This document shows positions 35,428-45,010 of a stretch of DNA of 64,000 nucleotides, piece by piece. Numbering within the stretch: the stretch's first letter is position 1; every line of letters starts with the position of its first letter. The notes under the pieces were generated by a model. That model made no database searches, was not told the origin of the DNA, and saw only the letters and a list, made by a program, of their open reading frames with translations. A program made the position numbers and the translations under genes. The stretch is taken from assembly GCF_001816145.1 (NCBI RefSeq), contig NZ_MDZB01000067.1, positions 20,335 through 84,334 on the forward strand, given 5' to 3'. The DNA is from Hymenobacter lapidarius. Its GTDB lineage: Bacteria > Bacteroidota > Bacteroidia > Cytophagales > Hymenobacteraceae.

Positions 35428-37167
35428 ATGCCCATATCCGCTAGTAAGCGCTGGAATTTTATCCCCGACTCAGACCCTCAACCGGTTCACCGCCTCACCC
35501 AGGCCTTATTCATTGCCCCCGAGATAGCCGCCCTGCTGGTGCAGCGCGGCATTGACACGCCCGAAGCCGCCGCCGCCTTCTTCAATCCCGACCTGCGCCA
35601 GCTGCCCAACCCGCTGCTGATGCGTGGCATGGAGCAAGCCGTGGCCCGCCTCAGCCACGCCCTCAGCGCGGGCGAAAAGGTGATGGTACTGGGCGACTAC
35701 GACGTGGACGGCATCACCTCCGTGGCCACGGTGATGAGCTACCTCACGCCGCTCTTCGGCGTGGAGCGGCTGCGCGACTACATCCCCGACCGCTACACCG
35801 AGGGCTACGGCATTTCCCAGAAAGCCATTGATTTTGCGGCCACTAACGGCTTCACCCTCATTGTGGCGCTCGACTGTGGCATCAAGGCCGTGGAGCAGGT
35901 GGCCTACGCCACCAGCCAAGGCGTCGATTTCATCATCTGCGACCACCACCTGCCCGGTGAGGAGCTGCCCGCTGCGGTGGCCGTGCTCGACCCCAAGCGG
36001 GCCGACTGCGAGTACCCCTACAAAGAGCTGTCGGGCTGCGGCGTGGGCTTCAAGCTGATGCAGGCCCTGGGCGAGCACCTGGGTCTGCCCGAGGCCCCGC
36101 TGCACGACCTGCTGGACCTGGCCACGGTCAGCATTGCGGCCGACATTGTACCCATCACCGGCGAAAACCGCATTCTGGCGGCCCACGGCCTGAAGCGCTT
36201 CAACGAAGACGCGGAGCTGCTGCGCCCCGGCCTGGCCGCGCTGCGCGAGCTGGCCACCCTGCGCGAGGGCCCCTTGGGCATCAGCAGCCTCATATTCGGC
36301 TTTGCGCCGCGCATCAACGCCGCCGGCCGCATGGGCGACGCCCGCCGGGCCGTGGCCATGCTGCTGGCTCCCGACCAGCAGGAAGCGCGCTACACCGCCG
36401 AAGTGGTGGACCAGATGAACCAGCAGCGCCGCGGCTCCGACCAGCACACCACCCAGGAAGCCCTGGATATGATTGCCGGCAGCACCACGCTGCAAAACGC
36501 CCGCGCCACCGTGCTCTACAAGGCCGACTGGCACCAAGGCGTGCTGGGCATTGTGGCCTCGCGCTGCCTCGACCAGTACTACCGCCCCACCGTCATCCTC
36601 ACCCAGCGCGATGGCAAGGCCACGGGCTCGGCCCGCTCGGTGGCCGGGTTCGATGTGCACGAAGCCCTGGAGTCCTGCTCCTCCCTGCTCGACCAGTTTG
36701 GTGGGCACCGCGCGGCGGCCGGCCTCACCCTGAAGGTAGAAAACGTACCCGCTTTCCAGCGCTGTTTTGAGGAGATAGTGGCCAAAACACTTACCACCGA
36801 GCACCTGGTGCGCCCGGTGGAAATAGCGGCGGTACTGCCCTTGAGCCGGATAAACGAGGAGTTTTTTACTGAGCTGCGCCGCATGGAGCCTTTCGGCCCC
36901 GGCAACCCCAACCCGGTATTCGCCTCAAAACGTCTGCTGGCCGTGCCCAACAGCGCCCGCGTGGTGGGCCAGGGCCACCTCAAGCTCCGCTTGGCCTCGG
37001 CCGATGCCCAGGGCCCGGCCGTGGATGCCATCGGCTTCGGCCTGGCCGACTACCTGCCCGAAATCGAGCAGGGCCAGCCCTTCAGCGCCTGCTACACGGT
37101 GGAGCTGAACGAGTACCGCGGCCAGCGTAGCGTGCAGCTGCGCCTGCTGGACGTGCGCTGGGAGTAG
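35428..37167 (+). CDS. recJ: Single-stranded-DNA-specific exonuclease RecJ
   Basis: 579 residues. A 5'-3' exonuclease of the DHH family acting in recombination and repair. The metal motifs are GDYDVDG (residues 89-95) and DHH (172-174); the DHHA1 domain has GFAPRINAAGRMGDARRAV, and HQGVLGIVASR..GKATGSARS and GGHRAAAG complete the set. The C-terminal OB-like domain ends at QLRLLDVRW. The ATG at 35428 is preferred over an upstream in-frame start at 35323. Confidence 0.95.
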   Translation: MPISASKRWNFIPDSDPQPVHRLTQALFIAPEIAALLVQRGIDTPEAAAAFFNPDLRQLPNPLLMRGMEQAVARLSHALSAGEKVMVLGDYDVDGITSVATVMSYLTPLFGVERLRDYIPDRYTEGYGISQKAIDFAATNGFTLIVALDCGIKAVEQVAYATSQGVDFIICDHHLPGEELPAAVAVLDPKRADCEYPYKELSGCGVGFKLMQALGEHLGLPEAPLHDLLDLATVSIAADIVPITGENRILAAHGLKRFNEDAELLRPGLAALRELATLREGPLGISSLIFGFAPRINAAGRMGDARRAVAMLLAPDQQEARYTAEVVDQMNQQRRGSDQHTTQEALDMIAGSTTLQNARATVLYKADWHQGVLGIVASRCLDQYYRPTVILTQRDGKATGSARSVAGFDVHEALESCSSLLDQFGGHRAAAGLTLKVENVPAFQRCFEEIVAKTLTTEHLVRPVEIAAVLPLSRINEEFFTELRRMEPFGPGNPNPVFASKRLLAVPNSARVVGQGHLKLRLASADAQGPAVDAIGFGLADYLPEIEQGQPFSACYTVELNEYRGQRSVQLRLLDVRWE

Positions 37168-37180
37168 GTACGGGTGCCAT

Positions 37181-37208
37181 AAAAAGCCGGGCCATTTCTG
37201 GTCGGGCT
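37181..37208 (-). terminator. Terminator for the leftward gene
   Basis: AGCC-G-GGCCA pairs with TGGTC-G-GGCT; read leftward it is followed by five T. The hairpin reaches the stop codon of the gene at 37207. Confidence 0.6.
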
Positions 37209-37791
37209 ACTTGGTGGCGGGAAGGGGGTTAAAGAAGTAGCTGGTCTTGCGGCCCTTGCCGCTGTTGAAGGCGCGGTTGCTGGTGCGCTTCAGGTAATTG
37301 CCGCGCACAAACACCCACGTGGCGGCAGGGGCATTATACGGTTCCTGGTGTTGCTTGAGGGCGAGCCGGATAAGCTGGTGGTTTTCGTAGCGCTCGGTCA
37401 GGAATTTGCGGCCTTTGGGGTCGTAGTACACCACCTTTCTCAGCTCTATTCCGAATCGCTGCTTCACTACTTCCCGCTTGACGAGTTGCTTCAATTGCGT
37501 ATCGCTGAAGCTCTTTATCCGGCGGTGAATGCTACCGAAACTGCTCTGTGCTTCACTAAAGGAGGTCATCAGGGTTTCCGCATTGGCGTAGGCCGTATTG
37601 ACCAGTCGGGTGAGCGAGTCGTGCGCTACGGCGTAGCGGGCTGATTCTGAAGGGGTGCCCGGCAGGCTGTAAACGCCCAGGGAAGTGGTTGGCCGGTCGG
37701 CGGTTGTGGTAGTATTTTGGGCTTGGGCGAAGCAGGTGGTGCCTACGCTAACCAGGCACAGCAACTGGCTGGCGAAACGATTTTTATTCAT
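37207..37791 (-). CDS. Hypothetical exported protein
   Basis: 194 residues from ATG 37791. A signal peptide (QLLCLVSVGTTCFAQAQ) is followed by a Thr-rich stretch and a mixed helix/strand domain (LGVYSLPGTPSESARYAVAHD; KLVYY-type segment LRKVVYYDPKGRKFL; ENHQLIRLALKQH). I do not recognise the family. An earlier in-frame ATG (37824) would interrupt the signal peptide logic, so the later one is used. Confidence 0.65.
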   Translation of the reverse strand: MNKNRFASQLLCLVSVGTTCFAQAQNTTTTADRPTTSLGVYSLPGTPSESARYAVAHDSLTRLVNTAYANAETLMTSFSEAQSSFGSIHRRIKSFSDTQLKQLVKREVVKQRFGIELRKVVYYDPKGRKFLTERYENHQLIRLALKQHQEPYNAPAATWVFVRGNYLKRTSNRAFNSGKGRKTSYFFNPLPATK

Positions 37792-37836
37792 GAAAATGAA
37801 AAGGTGGTAGAAAAGTGTCCGCAAGATATAGTCGCG

Positions 37837-38199
37837 TCAGCGTTGGCGGCTCGCCCGCCACACCCACCACATGAGTGGCAGCTGCAGGGGCAGCCGGCCC
37901 CAGGCCATCCAGCCCGGAATGCCCAGCTTTTCGTGAACTAGGGCCATGTAGACATTGGCCGGAAACACAGCCACCAGCAGCGCCAGCAGGCCCCAGCCCG
38001 CCCAGCGCCGGGTGCGGGCGGGCAACAGCCCCAGCCCGCCCAGGATTTCAAATACTCCGCTCACGTACACCAGGGCCAGCGGCTGCGGCAGCTGCGGCGG
38101 CATAATGGCTAGGTAAGTAGCCGGATGCAGGAAATGCCAGATGCCGGCCAGCGTAAAAACGGCGGCCAGCACAAGGCGGCTGAGGAGCGGCAACGACAT
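37837..38199 (-). CDS. DoxX-like membrane protein
   Basis: 120 residues with four hydrophobic helices and the DoxX pattern: FTLAGIWHFLHPATYLAIMPP, VYVSGVFEILGGLGLLPARTRRWAGWGLLALLVAVFPANVYMA. DoxX-like proteins are inner-membrane proteins linked to redox stress or quinone-related functions in some bacteria. The role here is unknown. Confidence 0.85.
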   Translation of the reverse strand: MSLPLLSRLVLAAVFTLAGIWHFLHPATYLAIMPPQLPQPLALVYVSGVFEILGGLGLLPARTRRWAGWGLLALLVAVFPANVYMALVHEKLGIPGWMAWGRLPLQLPLMWWVWRASRQR

Positions 38200-38330
38200 A
38201 AGGAAGCGACGAATAGAGGGCGGGGTGTAAAGCTAGCAGCGCGGAGGGCCGGCAAAAAATAGCCGCCGCCGGGAAAGAATTCTGCCCGTTGGGTTGTTGT
38301 GCACCGTATTGGAACTCGAATGAGCACACC

Positions 38331-38361
38331 TTGCCCACCGCCCGCGGCGGGCGTACTTTTG
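38331..38361 (+). promoter_or_regulatory. Bacteroidota-type promoter for acyl-CoA dehydrogenase
   Basis: TTG at 38331-38333, a 20-base spacer, and TACTTTTG at 38354-38361 match the -33 TTG / -7 TAnnTTTG pattern. The gene's ATG is 30 bases further on. Confidence 0.5.
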
Positions 38362-38390
38362 TTTTATCAATCCATTTTCCCACCCCGTCC

Positions 38391-39548
38391 ATGCAAACCG
38401 CCACTTCCACTAACATTTATCAATTGACCGAAGAGCAGCTGGCTGTGCGCGACGCCGCTCGCGAGTTTGCCCAGGAACTCTGGGCCGGAGTCATCGAGCG
38501 CGACGACCACCAGAAGTTCCCCACCGAGCAAGTTAAGAAAATGGGCGAGCTGGGCTTTATGGGCATGATGGTAAGCCCCGAGTACGGCGGCAGCGGCCTC
38601 GACACCGTGAGCTACGTGCTGGCGATGGAAGAAATCAGCAAAGTGGACGCTTCGTGCTCGGTCATCATGAGCGTGAACAATTCGCTGGTGTGCTGGGGAT
38701 TGGAGCATTACGGCACCGAAGAGCAAAAGCAGAAGTACCTGCCCCGCCTGTGCTCGGGCGAAATCATCGGCGCCTTCGCCCTGAGCGAGCCCGAAGCTGG
38801 CTCTGACGCCACCAGCCAGCGCACCACCGCCGAGGACATGGGCGACCATTACCTGCTGAACGGCACCAAAAACTGGATTACCAACGGCACCACTGCCTCG
38901 GTGTACCTCGTCATTGCCCAAACCAACCCCGAGCTGAAGTCGCGCGGCATCAACGTGCTGATTGTGGACAAGGACATGCCCGGCTTCATCCAGGGCCCCA
39001 AAGAGAACAAGCTCGGCATCCGCGGCTCCGACACCTGCTCGCTGATGTTCACCGACGTGAAGGTGCCCAAGGAGAACCGCATCGGCGCCGACGGCTTCGG
39101 CTTTAAGTTCGCCATGCAGGTGCTGGCTGGCGGCCGCATCGGCATCGCCGCGCAGGCCCTGGGCATTGCCTCCGGCTCGCTGGAGCTGAGCTTGAAGTAC
39201 GCCAAGGAGCGCAAAGCCTTCGGCGTGGAAATCGCCAAGCACCAGGCCATCCAGTTTAAGCTGGCCGACATGGCCACCAACGTGGACGCGGCCCGCATGC
39301 TGTGCCTGCAAGCCGCCGCCGATAAAGACAACCACGACGACTACGCCAAGTCCGGGGCCATGGCCAAGCTCTTCGCCTCGAAAGTGGCCATGGACTCGGC
39401 CGTGGAGGCCGTGCAGATTCACGGCGGCTACGGCTTCGTGAAGGAATACCACGTGGAACGCTTCATGCGCGACGCCAAGATTACCCAGATTTACGAGGGT
39501 ACTTCTGAAATTCAGAAAATTGTGATTTCGCGGGAAATCCTCAAGTAA
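38391..39548 (+). CDS. Acyl-CoA dehydrogenase
   Basis: 385 residues, FAD-dependent, first step of fatty acid or branched-chain acyl-CoA oxidation. Motifs: EYGGSGLDTVSYVLAMEEISK, the FALSEPEAGSDA signature, and the C-terminal QIYEGTSEIQ with the probable catalytic Glu (E369). Length and motifs are those of short-chain or butyryl-CoA type enzymes; exact substrate is not decided. The upstream in-frame extension to 38289 contains the promoter, so ATG 38391 is used. No ETF genes nearby. Confidence 0.94.
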   Translation: MQTATSTNIYQLTEEQLAVRDAAREFAQELWAGVIERDDHQKFPTEQVKKMGELGFMGMMVSPEYGGSGLDTVSYVLAMEEISKVDASCSVIMSVNNSLVCWGLEHYGTEEQKQKYLPRLCSGEIIGAFALSEPEAGSDATSQRTTAEDMGDHYLLNGTKNWITNGTTASVYLVIAQTNPELKSRGINVLIVDKDMPGFIQGPKENKLGIRGSDTCSLMFTDVKVPKENRIGADGFGFKFAMQVLAGGRIGIAAQALGIASGSLELSLKYAKERKAFGVEIAKHQAIQFKLADMATNVDAARMLCLQAAADKDNHDDYAKSGAMAKLFASKVAMDSAVEAVQIHGGYGFVKEYHVERFMRDAKITQIYEGTSEIQKIVISREILK

Positions 39549-39583
39549 GGGCCGAATTGCCTAAAATTCAGATTCATTGCACA

Positions 39584-39613
39584 AAACCCAGCCACTAAAT
39601 GGCTGGGTTTTTA
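39584..39613 (+). terminator. Rho-independent terminator
   Basis: A perfect 11-bp stem AAACCCAGCCA / TGGCTGGGTTT followed by T residues, after the acyl-CoA dehydrogenase. Confidence 0.88.
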
Positions 39614-39707
39614 GTTTTTGTGAATTTCAACCTGTTATATTGCACTGCGGTAGCCATCCTGTTATCCTATCCGCTTCCCTTCGCCGGCTGTTCTGGCCAT
39701 CTAAATT

Positions 39708-40634
39708 ATGGAAGATTACAATAAAGTCATCGAGTCATTGGGCGTTCGCTACATCAAAGCGAAAAACCTGGTCTTGCACCAGCCCTTCACCGTGCGCAAC
39801 TCCTACGATGTTGGTAATAATCTAATTCTGCTGCACAAAGGCCGCCTCACTTTCGGCGAGGATGAAATGGTGGTGGAAGAGGGCGACATGCTGTTCATTC
39901 CCGGCGGCCGCCCCACCCGCGTGAGCTACGGGGTTGACCTGAAAAACCGGCTGATTTCGAACGACGACCTCATTACCAACAAGGACAAGTTTTTTCATTC
40001 CAACGACAACCTCGACCTCATCGGCGACGACGAGGAAAGCCACACCTTCGTGAGCTTCGAAGCCAAGGTATTTGACTCCGTCAACTTCTTCGCGTCGCTC
40101 GACGTGCCGGCTTTCCTCATCAGCGGGCAGCAGAAGCTGGCCAACTTGGTGGTGAAGGTGGTGGAGGAGAGCATTCAGGACCTGCCGGGCCGCGAGCGCC
40201 TCATCAACATCTACACCGAGAACATTGTGGTGGAAGTAGTGCGCTACGTGCTGCGCAACAACATGTTTGTGGAGCAGTTGGCCACCAACAGCACCTACTT
40301 CAAAGACCCGCGCCTCATCGACCTGTTCAACTACATCAAGGAGAACCTGGGCGGTGACCTTAGCAACAAGGTACTGAGCGGCGTGGCCAACGTGAGCGAA
40401 GATTACGTGGGCCAGTACTTCAAAATGCTGACCAACATCAACCCGCAGGATTACATCGAATACCAGCGCATGGAGCGCGCCGTGTTCCTGCTGCGCACCA
40501 CCAAGAAAAGCATCCGCGACATTGGCAAGGAAGTGGGCTACAAAGACACCGCCTACTTCTGCCGCCGCTTCAAGATGATGTTCGGCATACCGGCCGGCAA
40601 GATGCGCCGCCGCGAGTCGGCCATGAACATTTAG
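39708..40634 (+). CDS. AraC-family transcriptional regulator
   Basis: 308 residues. The N-terminal half is cupin-like (LILLHKGRLTFGEDEMVVEEGDMLFIPGGRP), the sensing domain. The C-terminal half is a double helix-turn-helix: GVANVSEDYVGQYFKMLTNINPQDYIEYQRM and SIRDIGKEVGYKDTAYFCRRFKMMFGIPAGKMRR. The ligand and targets are unknown. It has its own upstream and downstream terminators, so it is a single-gene unit. Confidence 0.93.
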   Translation: MEDYNKVIESLGVRYIKAKNLVLHQPFTVRNSYDVGNNLILLHKGRLTFGEDEMVVEEGDMLFIPGGRPTRVSYGVDLKNRLISNDDLITNKDKFFHSNDNLDLIGDDEESHTFVSFEAKVFDSVNFFASLDVPAFLISGQQKLANLVVKVVEESIQDLPGRERLINIYTENIVVEVVRYVLRNNMFVEQLATNSTYFKDPRLIDLFNYIKENLGGDLSNKVLSGVANVSEDYVGQYFKMLTNINPQDYIEYQRMERAVFLLRTTKKSIRDIGKEVGYKDTAYFCRRFKMMFGIPAGKMRRRESAMNI

Positions 40635-40652
40635 TCCTTCCGGCTACCCAAT

Positions 40653-40688
40653 AAAAAGCCCCGCTTCGGTCACGAAGCGGGGCTTTTT
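40653..40688. terminator. Bidirectional rho-independent terminator
   Basis: A perfect 16-bp stem AAAAAGCCCCGCTTCG / CGAAGCGGGGCTTTTT between convergent genes. Confidence 0.92.
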
Positions 40689-40715
40689 ATTTACGCAAAT
40701 TCAATAAGCAACTGC

Positions 40716-41420
40716 TTACTCAACGCTGCGGAAGTCATCGTTTTTGGAACGGTAGCTGCTTTCCGAAGTCCGTGCGCTGGCATCGCTGCCCGGCGTGGTA
40801 GAGCCAAAGCCCGAGCCGGTGCTGCTATTGCCGTAGGCCGAGCCGCTATCGGAGCGGCCGCTGCCCACGCTGGTGCGCCGGCTGTTGGAGGCGTCCGGAG
40901 CCTGGTAGCCGGAGCTGCGGCCGTAGCTGCTGCCGCTCTGGCGGCCGTAGCGCGACTTTGGCTTGTCTTCTTTGCCGCTGTTTTTGCGGGTGGCCAAGTA
41001 GCCAATGCCCACGGCGAGCAGGGCGCCGCCCACAATCTTCTGGGTGGTGGTGAGGTCGCCCACGCGGCTGGCTGCCCGCGAGCTCCAGTCCTTAACGGTC
41101 TGGGGCAGGTCGTTCACGCCGTTGAGCACGCCCGAATCCTCAATCCATTTCTTGCCGCTTTCGATGGCGGTATCGAGCATCTTGTTGCCTTGCTGTTCTG
41201 CGCCTTCGTTCTGGCTGCTGCTGTTGGTTATGGCATTCTGGTCACTTGGCTCGCGGTCGGTGCTGGCCGTAGTACTTTGGCTGCTGGCTCCGCGTGCCTG
41301 CCCAGCGGCTGCGCCGCCTTTGCGGGCTCCGCCTGCGCTGCCAGTAGAAGCACCTGCGTTTTGGTTGCGAGCGTCGTCGCCGGGCATGGAGGAGCCAGGC
41401 TGGTTTTCTTGGTTATTCAT
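40716..41420 (-). CDS. Low-complexity protein with one membrane helix
   Basis: 234 residues. A Gly/Ala/Ser/Gln-rich N-terminus, a short helical segment (MLDTAIESGKKWIEDSGVLNGVNDL), one hydrophobic segment (IVGGALLAVGIGYLATRK) and a Ser/Gly-rich C-terminal tail. The helix plus TxxQ..GGALL layout resembles the shorter protein at 46.9 kb. Probably a membrane-anchored disordered protein, perhaps stress-related; that is a guess. Confidence 0.7.
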   Translation of the reverse strand: MNNQENQPGSSMPGDDARNQNAGASTGSAGGARKGGAAAGQARGASSQSTTASTDREPSDQNAITNSSSQNEGAEQQGNKMLDTAIESGKKWIEDSGVLNGVNDLPQTVKDWSSRAASRVGDLTTTQKIVGGALLAVGIGYLATRKNSGKEDKPKSRYGRQSGSSYGRSSGYQAPDASNSRRTSVGSGRSDSGSAYGNSSTGSGFGSTTPGSDASARTSESSYRSKNDDFRSVE

Positions 41421-41654
41421 AGTAATAGAAAGGAAGTGAAGGTGAGAAAGAAAGGAAAGAGCAGCTTCTTATTGCAAGGCTGCAGATGCTTTTATTCGTA
41501 AGTTCCTTTCCATAAGTTGCGCTAGCCCTCAATATTTTAAACGCCAGCCCCAATTTTATAGGGGCCGGGCGCGGGCTGGCAGAGCGCGGGCCAGTGGCGC
41601 CAGGCTCCTGCCAATTCCAACGGATTCTGAGTTTGGGAGAAGCCGGGACGCCGG

Positions 41655-42017
41655 CTACAGCGGTGGGCTTTTGGGCTGGGAATGCAGGGGCAGCGGCCGC
41701 AGCACGTGGCCGGGGGTGGCGAGTGCCACGCGGCGGGCTTCTTCGCGGGCTTCCACCTCGTATTTGTTGTGGTAGTAGCCCACGCGGGCCGATTCGACCA
41801 AGTATTTCCAGAGAAAAGGCACGAGGCCGTGCTCCCTAAACTGGCGGATGTGCACCAGCTCGTGCGCCACCCACTCGGCATCGGCCAGAAACTCTTCCCG
41901 CGTGGTGCCACTCAGGTGCACCGTCTGGCCAATGACCATGGCCACCCGCTGGCTCCCCAGCACCCGGCAGGCGATGCGGGCAAGGGGGGAAGAAGTCCAG
42001 GTACGAAGGTTTTGCAT
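41655..42017 (-). CDS. DUF4157-like protein with HExxH motif
   Basis: 120 residues with a zinc-peptidase motif AHELVHIRQFREHG (HELVH) near the centre, as in DUF4157-type domains. Before it lie TVHLSGTTREEFLADAEWV; after it, Trp/Tyr-rich KYLVESARVGYYHNKYEVEAREEA. There is no signal peptide. Such stand-alone HExxH proteins are of unknown function; protease activity is suggested by the motif only. Residues after about 110 are Pro-rich and may be tail. Confidence 0.7.
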   Translation of the reverse strand: MQNLRTWTSSPLARIACRVLGSQRVAMVIGQTVHLSGTTREEFLADAEWVAHELVHIRQFREHGLVPFLWKYLVESARVGYYHNKYEVEAREEARRVALATPGHVLRPLPLHSQPKSPPL

Positions 42018-42348
42018 GGCGCCAAGGTAGAGAGAAATTTTGAGCGGATTGATACGATAAAGAAGGGCTTACGGTTGTGAGCTTATCTACTACTATAATA
42101 ATATTTAATTGACTTAAATAAAGAACTTTTAGCTTTTTCAGGGTAAAAATGGTTGGGTAACCAATTCTATGGTTTAGCTTTACCTAATAAGCGACGTCAT
42201 AGATAATATGAATTAGCACATACAACCCTTTTTCTCACCCCGTTACTTGGCTGCTTTCAGCCTCGCCTATCGCCTAAGAAACCCACTGCCCGGCTCTTCC
42301 TTAACCTTGCCAGGAACCCGGATTTTTGCCCCACCTCCACGACGGACA
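42018..42348. other. Gene-free AT-rich interval
   Basis: Between the HExxH gene and the NlpC/P60 gene. Bases 42060-42230 are strongly AT-rich (TATAATAATATTTAATTGAC) and likely hold the promoters of both divergent genes. No repeat or RNA recognised. Confidence 0.5.
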
Positions 42349-43044
42349 ATGAAACATAGCATTCTGTATTGCCTCGCCGCTGCCTCTATGGCGCTCTCCT
42401 TCTTCTTCGAACAAGCCCCCAATGCTTCGATTACGGCCCGTGCCTCTGTGGCGCCCACCGTAGCCGAAGCATCGTTGTTTCCGGACCTGACCACGAGCGC
42501 CCCCGTAGCCACTGTACCCAGCATAGTGCCGGCCCCTGCCAAAGACCCAGTCGCGGAGCCCGCAGGCCCCACGGCCGAAGAGCTGGCCGCTTCCCGCGAC
42601 TCGCTGGCCTACCACTACTACGAGCAAACTCTGGGCCTGGACTTGGCTTTCAACGAAAACAAGGACCTGCTGCGCACCGTGACCGACTGGATTGGCACGC
42701 CCTACCGCTACGGCAACAACTCGCGTCGCGGCACCGATTGCTCGGGGTTTGTAACCCGCGTATTTCGTGAAGTTTACGGCGTGACCCTGCAGCGCTCGTC
42801 GCGGTCCATGTTCACCACCACCAAGCACATTGCCAAGAGCGAGATGAAAACCGGGGACTTGGTGTTCTTCCGTCGCGGCAAGGGCCCGATTTACCACGTG
42901 GGCATCTACCTGAAGGGCGGCAAGTTTGCCCACTCGGCCACCAACGGCGGCGTGATGATAAGCTCCCTGAAGCAGGCCTACTACCAGCGCAATTTCTACG
43001 CCGCCGGCCGCGTGCGCGCCACCGAGGAAGCCACGGAAAACTAA
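42349..43044 (+). CDS. NlpC/P60-family cell-wall hydrolase
   Basis: 231 residues. Cysteine peptidase that cleaves peptidoglycan stem peptides. An N-terminal hydrophobic segment (ILYCLAAASMALSFFF) is followed by an Ala/Pro-rich linker. The catalytic domain has GTDCSGFV with Cys131, YHVGIYL with His183 and a downstream FAHSATNGGVM segment. ATG 42349 chosen because the signal-like segment starts there. It is followed by a strong terminator. Confidence 0.9.
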   Translation: MKHSILYCLAAASMALSFFFEQAPNASITARASVAPTVAEASLFPDLTTSAPVATVPSIVPAPAKDPVAEPAGPTAEELAASRDSLAYHYYEQTLGLDLAFNENKDLLRTVTDWIGTPYRYGNNSRRGTDCSGFVTRVFREVYGVTLQRSSRSMFTTTKHIAKSEMKTGDLVFFRRGKGPIYHVGIYLKGGKFAHSATNGGVMISSLKQAYYQRNFYAAGRVRATEEATEN

Positions 43045-43073
43045 GCGCCGTTACGGCTCTTTGAGACGAGGCG

Positions 43074-43106
43074 AAGCGCCCGGCCCCAGCGGCCGGGCGC
43101 TTTTTT
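43074..43106 (+). terminator. Rho-independent terminator
   Basis: A perfect 12-bp stem AAGCGCCCGGCC / GGCCGGGCGCTT with a T run, after the NlpC/P60 gene. Confidence 0.9.
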
Positions 43107-43137
43107 GTTGTAGCCGCCGCCCATCGAACGCCGGCCG

Positions 43138-43238
43138 AAAAATATAGATAGCCGAATTAAACCTTGCTTCAACTTTGAAGTCAATGCTAAACGGCTGAAA
43201 TATAGATTGAATAACCCGGTTTGTTTCATCTATATTTA
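43138..43238. promoter_or_regulatory. Three AATATAGAT motifs, candidate operator
   Basis: AATATAGAT at 43141 and 43199, and its inverse ATCTATATT at 43228. The last two form an inverted repeat (arms from 43198 and to 43237). It lies 31-130 bases before the DUF1800 start. Confidence 0.5.
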
Positions 43239-43268
43239 GAGCCAATTTCGGCCTTTTTGCGTGCGTAT

Positions 43269-45010
43269 ATGAACCGTAGACATTTCCTCCAACGAAACGC
43301 GGCCGTCCTTACGTCGCCGGTGGCGGCCGGGGCGGCGCCAGCCGCCGCAGGCCCCGCCGTGCTGGCGCCGCAGCAGGACCCCCCCCGAAACCATCAGCCG
43401 CTACGCCAACCGCAAGCTGCCTACGGGGGCTCTCGCGCGCCACGAGCACGCTGGCGCCCTACGCCGGCCCGTGGGGCTACGGCCAGGCAGCGCACCTGCT
43501 GCGCCGCACCCTATTTGGCCCCACCCGCCCGCAGATTCTAACGGCGGCCGGCGCCACGCTCACCACGGTGCTCGACGGCCTGCTCACGGCCCCGCCCGCC
43601 CCGGCGCCGCCCCTGAACGTGGCCACCGCCGACACCAGCGTGCCCATCGGTCAGACGTGGACAACCCAGCCCTTCGACCAGACCGTGGAGGGCGTGCGGC
43701 GCACTTCGCTGCGCGACTGGTGGCTGGGGCAGCTGCTGGGCCCCGAAACGTCGTTGGTGGAGAAGATGACCCTTTTCTGGCACAACCACTTCGTAGTTGA
43801 ACTCAACGATATCAACGACGCCCGCATGGGCTACGAATACTGCCGGCTGCTGCGCCAGCACGCCCTGGGCAACTTCCGGCAGCTGAGCAAAGACGTGACG
43901 GTAACCCCAGCCATGCTCCGCTACCTCAACGGCAACCAGAGCACGGCCGGCAACCCCAACGAGAACTACGGCCGCGAGCTGCTCGAGCTTTTTACGGTGG
44001 GCAAGGGGCCGCTCATTGGGCCCGGCAACTACACCCACTACACCGAAGCCGACGTGCAGGCGGCCGCCCGCGTGCTCACGGGCTGGCGCGACCAGGGCGC
44101 GCCAGTGGGCAGCTACTTCACGGCAAGCCGGCACGATAACACGACCAAGGTGTTTTCGGCCGCGTTTGGCAACGCCAGCATCGCGGGCAGTGCCGCTACC
44201 GAGTACCAGAACCTCATCAACCTGATATTCCAGCAGGCCGAAACGGCGCGGTTTATTGTGCGCAAGCTGTACCGCTGGTTTGTTTACTATGTGATTGATG
44301 CGCAGGTAGAAGCGGATATTATTCAGCCGTTGGCCACGCTGCTGGTGCAAAGCAATTTTGAGGTGGCGCCGGTGCTGCGCAAGCTCTTCAGCTCGGAGCA
44401 TTTCTTTGACGAGGCCAATGTGGGCTGCCTCATCAAAAGCCCGCTGGACTTTTCGGTGGGCCTGTGCCGGCAGATGCAGCTGGTGTTCCCGCCCGCCAGC
44501 AGCACCGTGGCGCAGTACGGCATGTGGAACTACCTCAACGGGGTGGTGAACCTGCAGCAGCAGTCCCTGGGCGACCCGCCCAACGTGGCGGGCTGGGGGG
44601 CCTACTACCAAACCCCGCAGTACCACGAGCTGTGGATAAACGCCGTGACGCTGCCGCGCCGGAACCAGGTGACGGACCTCTTCATTGCCAACGGCTACAC
44701 CCGCAACGGGGCAAAAATTGTGATTGACCCGGTGGCGTTGGTGCAGTCGTTTCCGGCCACCACGGCCTCGGACTGCAACCAGCTCATTGCCGAGTTTGTG
44801 CGGCTGATGCTGCCCATCCCGCTCACCGTCAATCAAGTGGGTTTTCTGAAATCGGCGCTACTGCCGGGCCTGCCCGACTTTGAGTGGACCGTGGAGTGGC
44901 AGGATTACCAAGCGGCTCCCACCAATACCGCCAAACGGGCGGCCGTGAACACCAAGCTGCAAGCCATGCTGCGTGCCTTGATGGGGCTGGCCGAGTACCA
45001 TCTTTCCTAA
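43269..45010 (+). CDS. DUF1800 family protein, frameshifted near its N-terminus
   Basis: From ATG 43269 the protein begins [14 protein letters not shown], a twin-Arg-like start. It leaves frame at a run of eight C (43379-43386): the next frame gives [18 protein letters not shown], then the main frame resumes as [25 protein letters not shown] from about 43440 and is open to 45010. Two indels in C or G runs are needed. The body has the DUF1800 motifs [22 protein letters not shown] and [14 protein letters not shown] [14 protein letters not shown]. It pairs with the DUF1501 gene downstream, a normal operon in Bacteroidota and Planctomycetes; both are exported proteins of unknown function. Confidence 0.8.
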
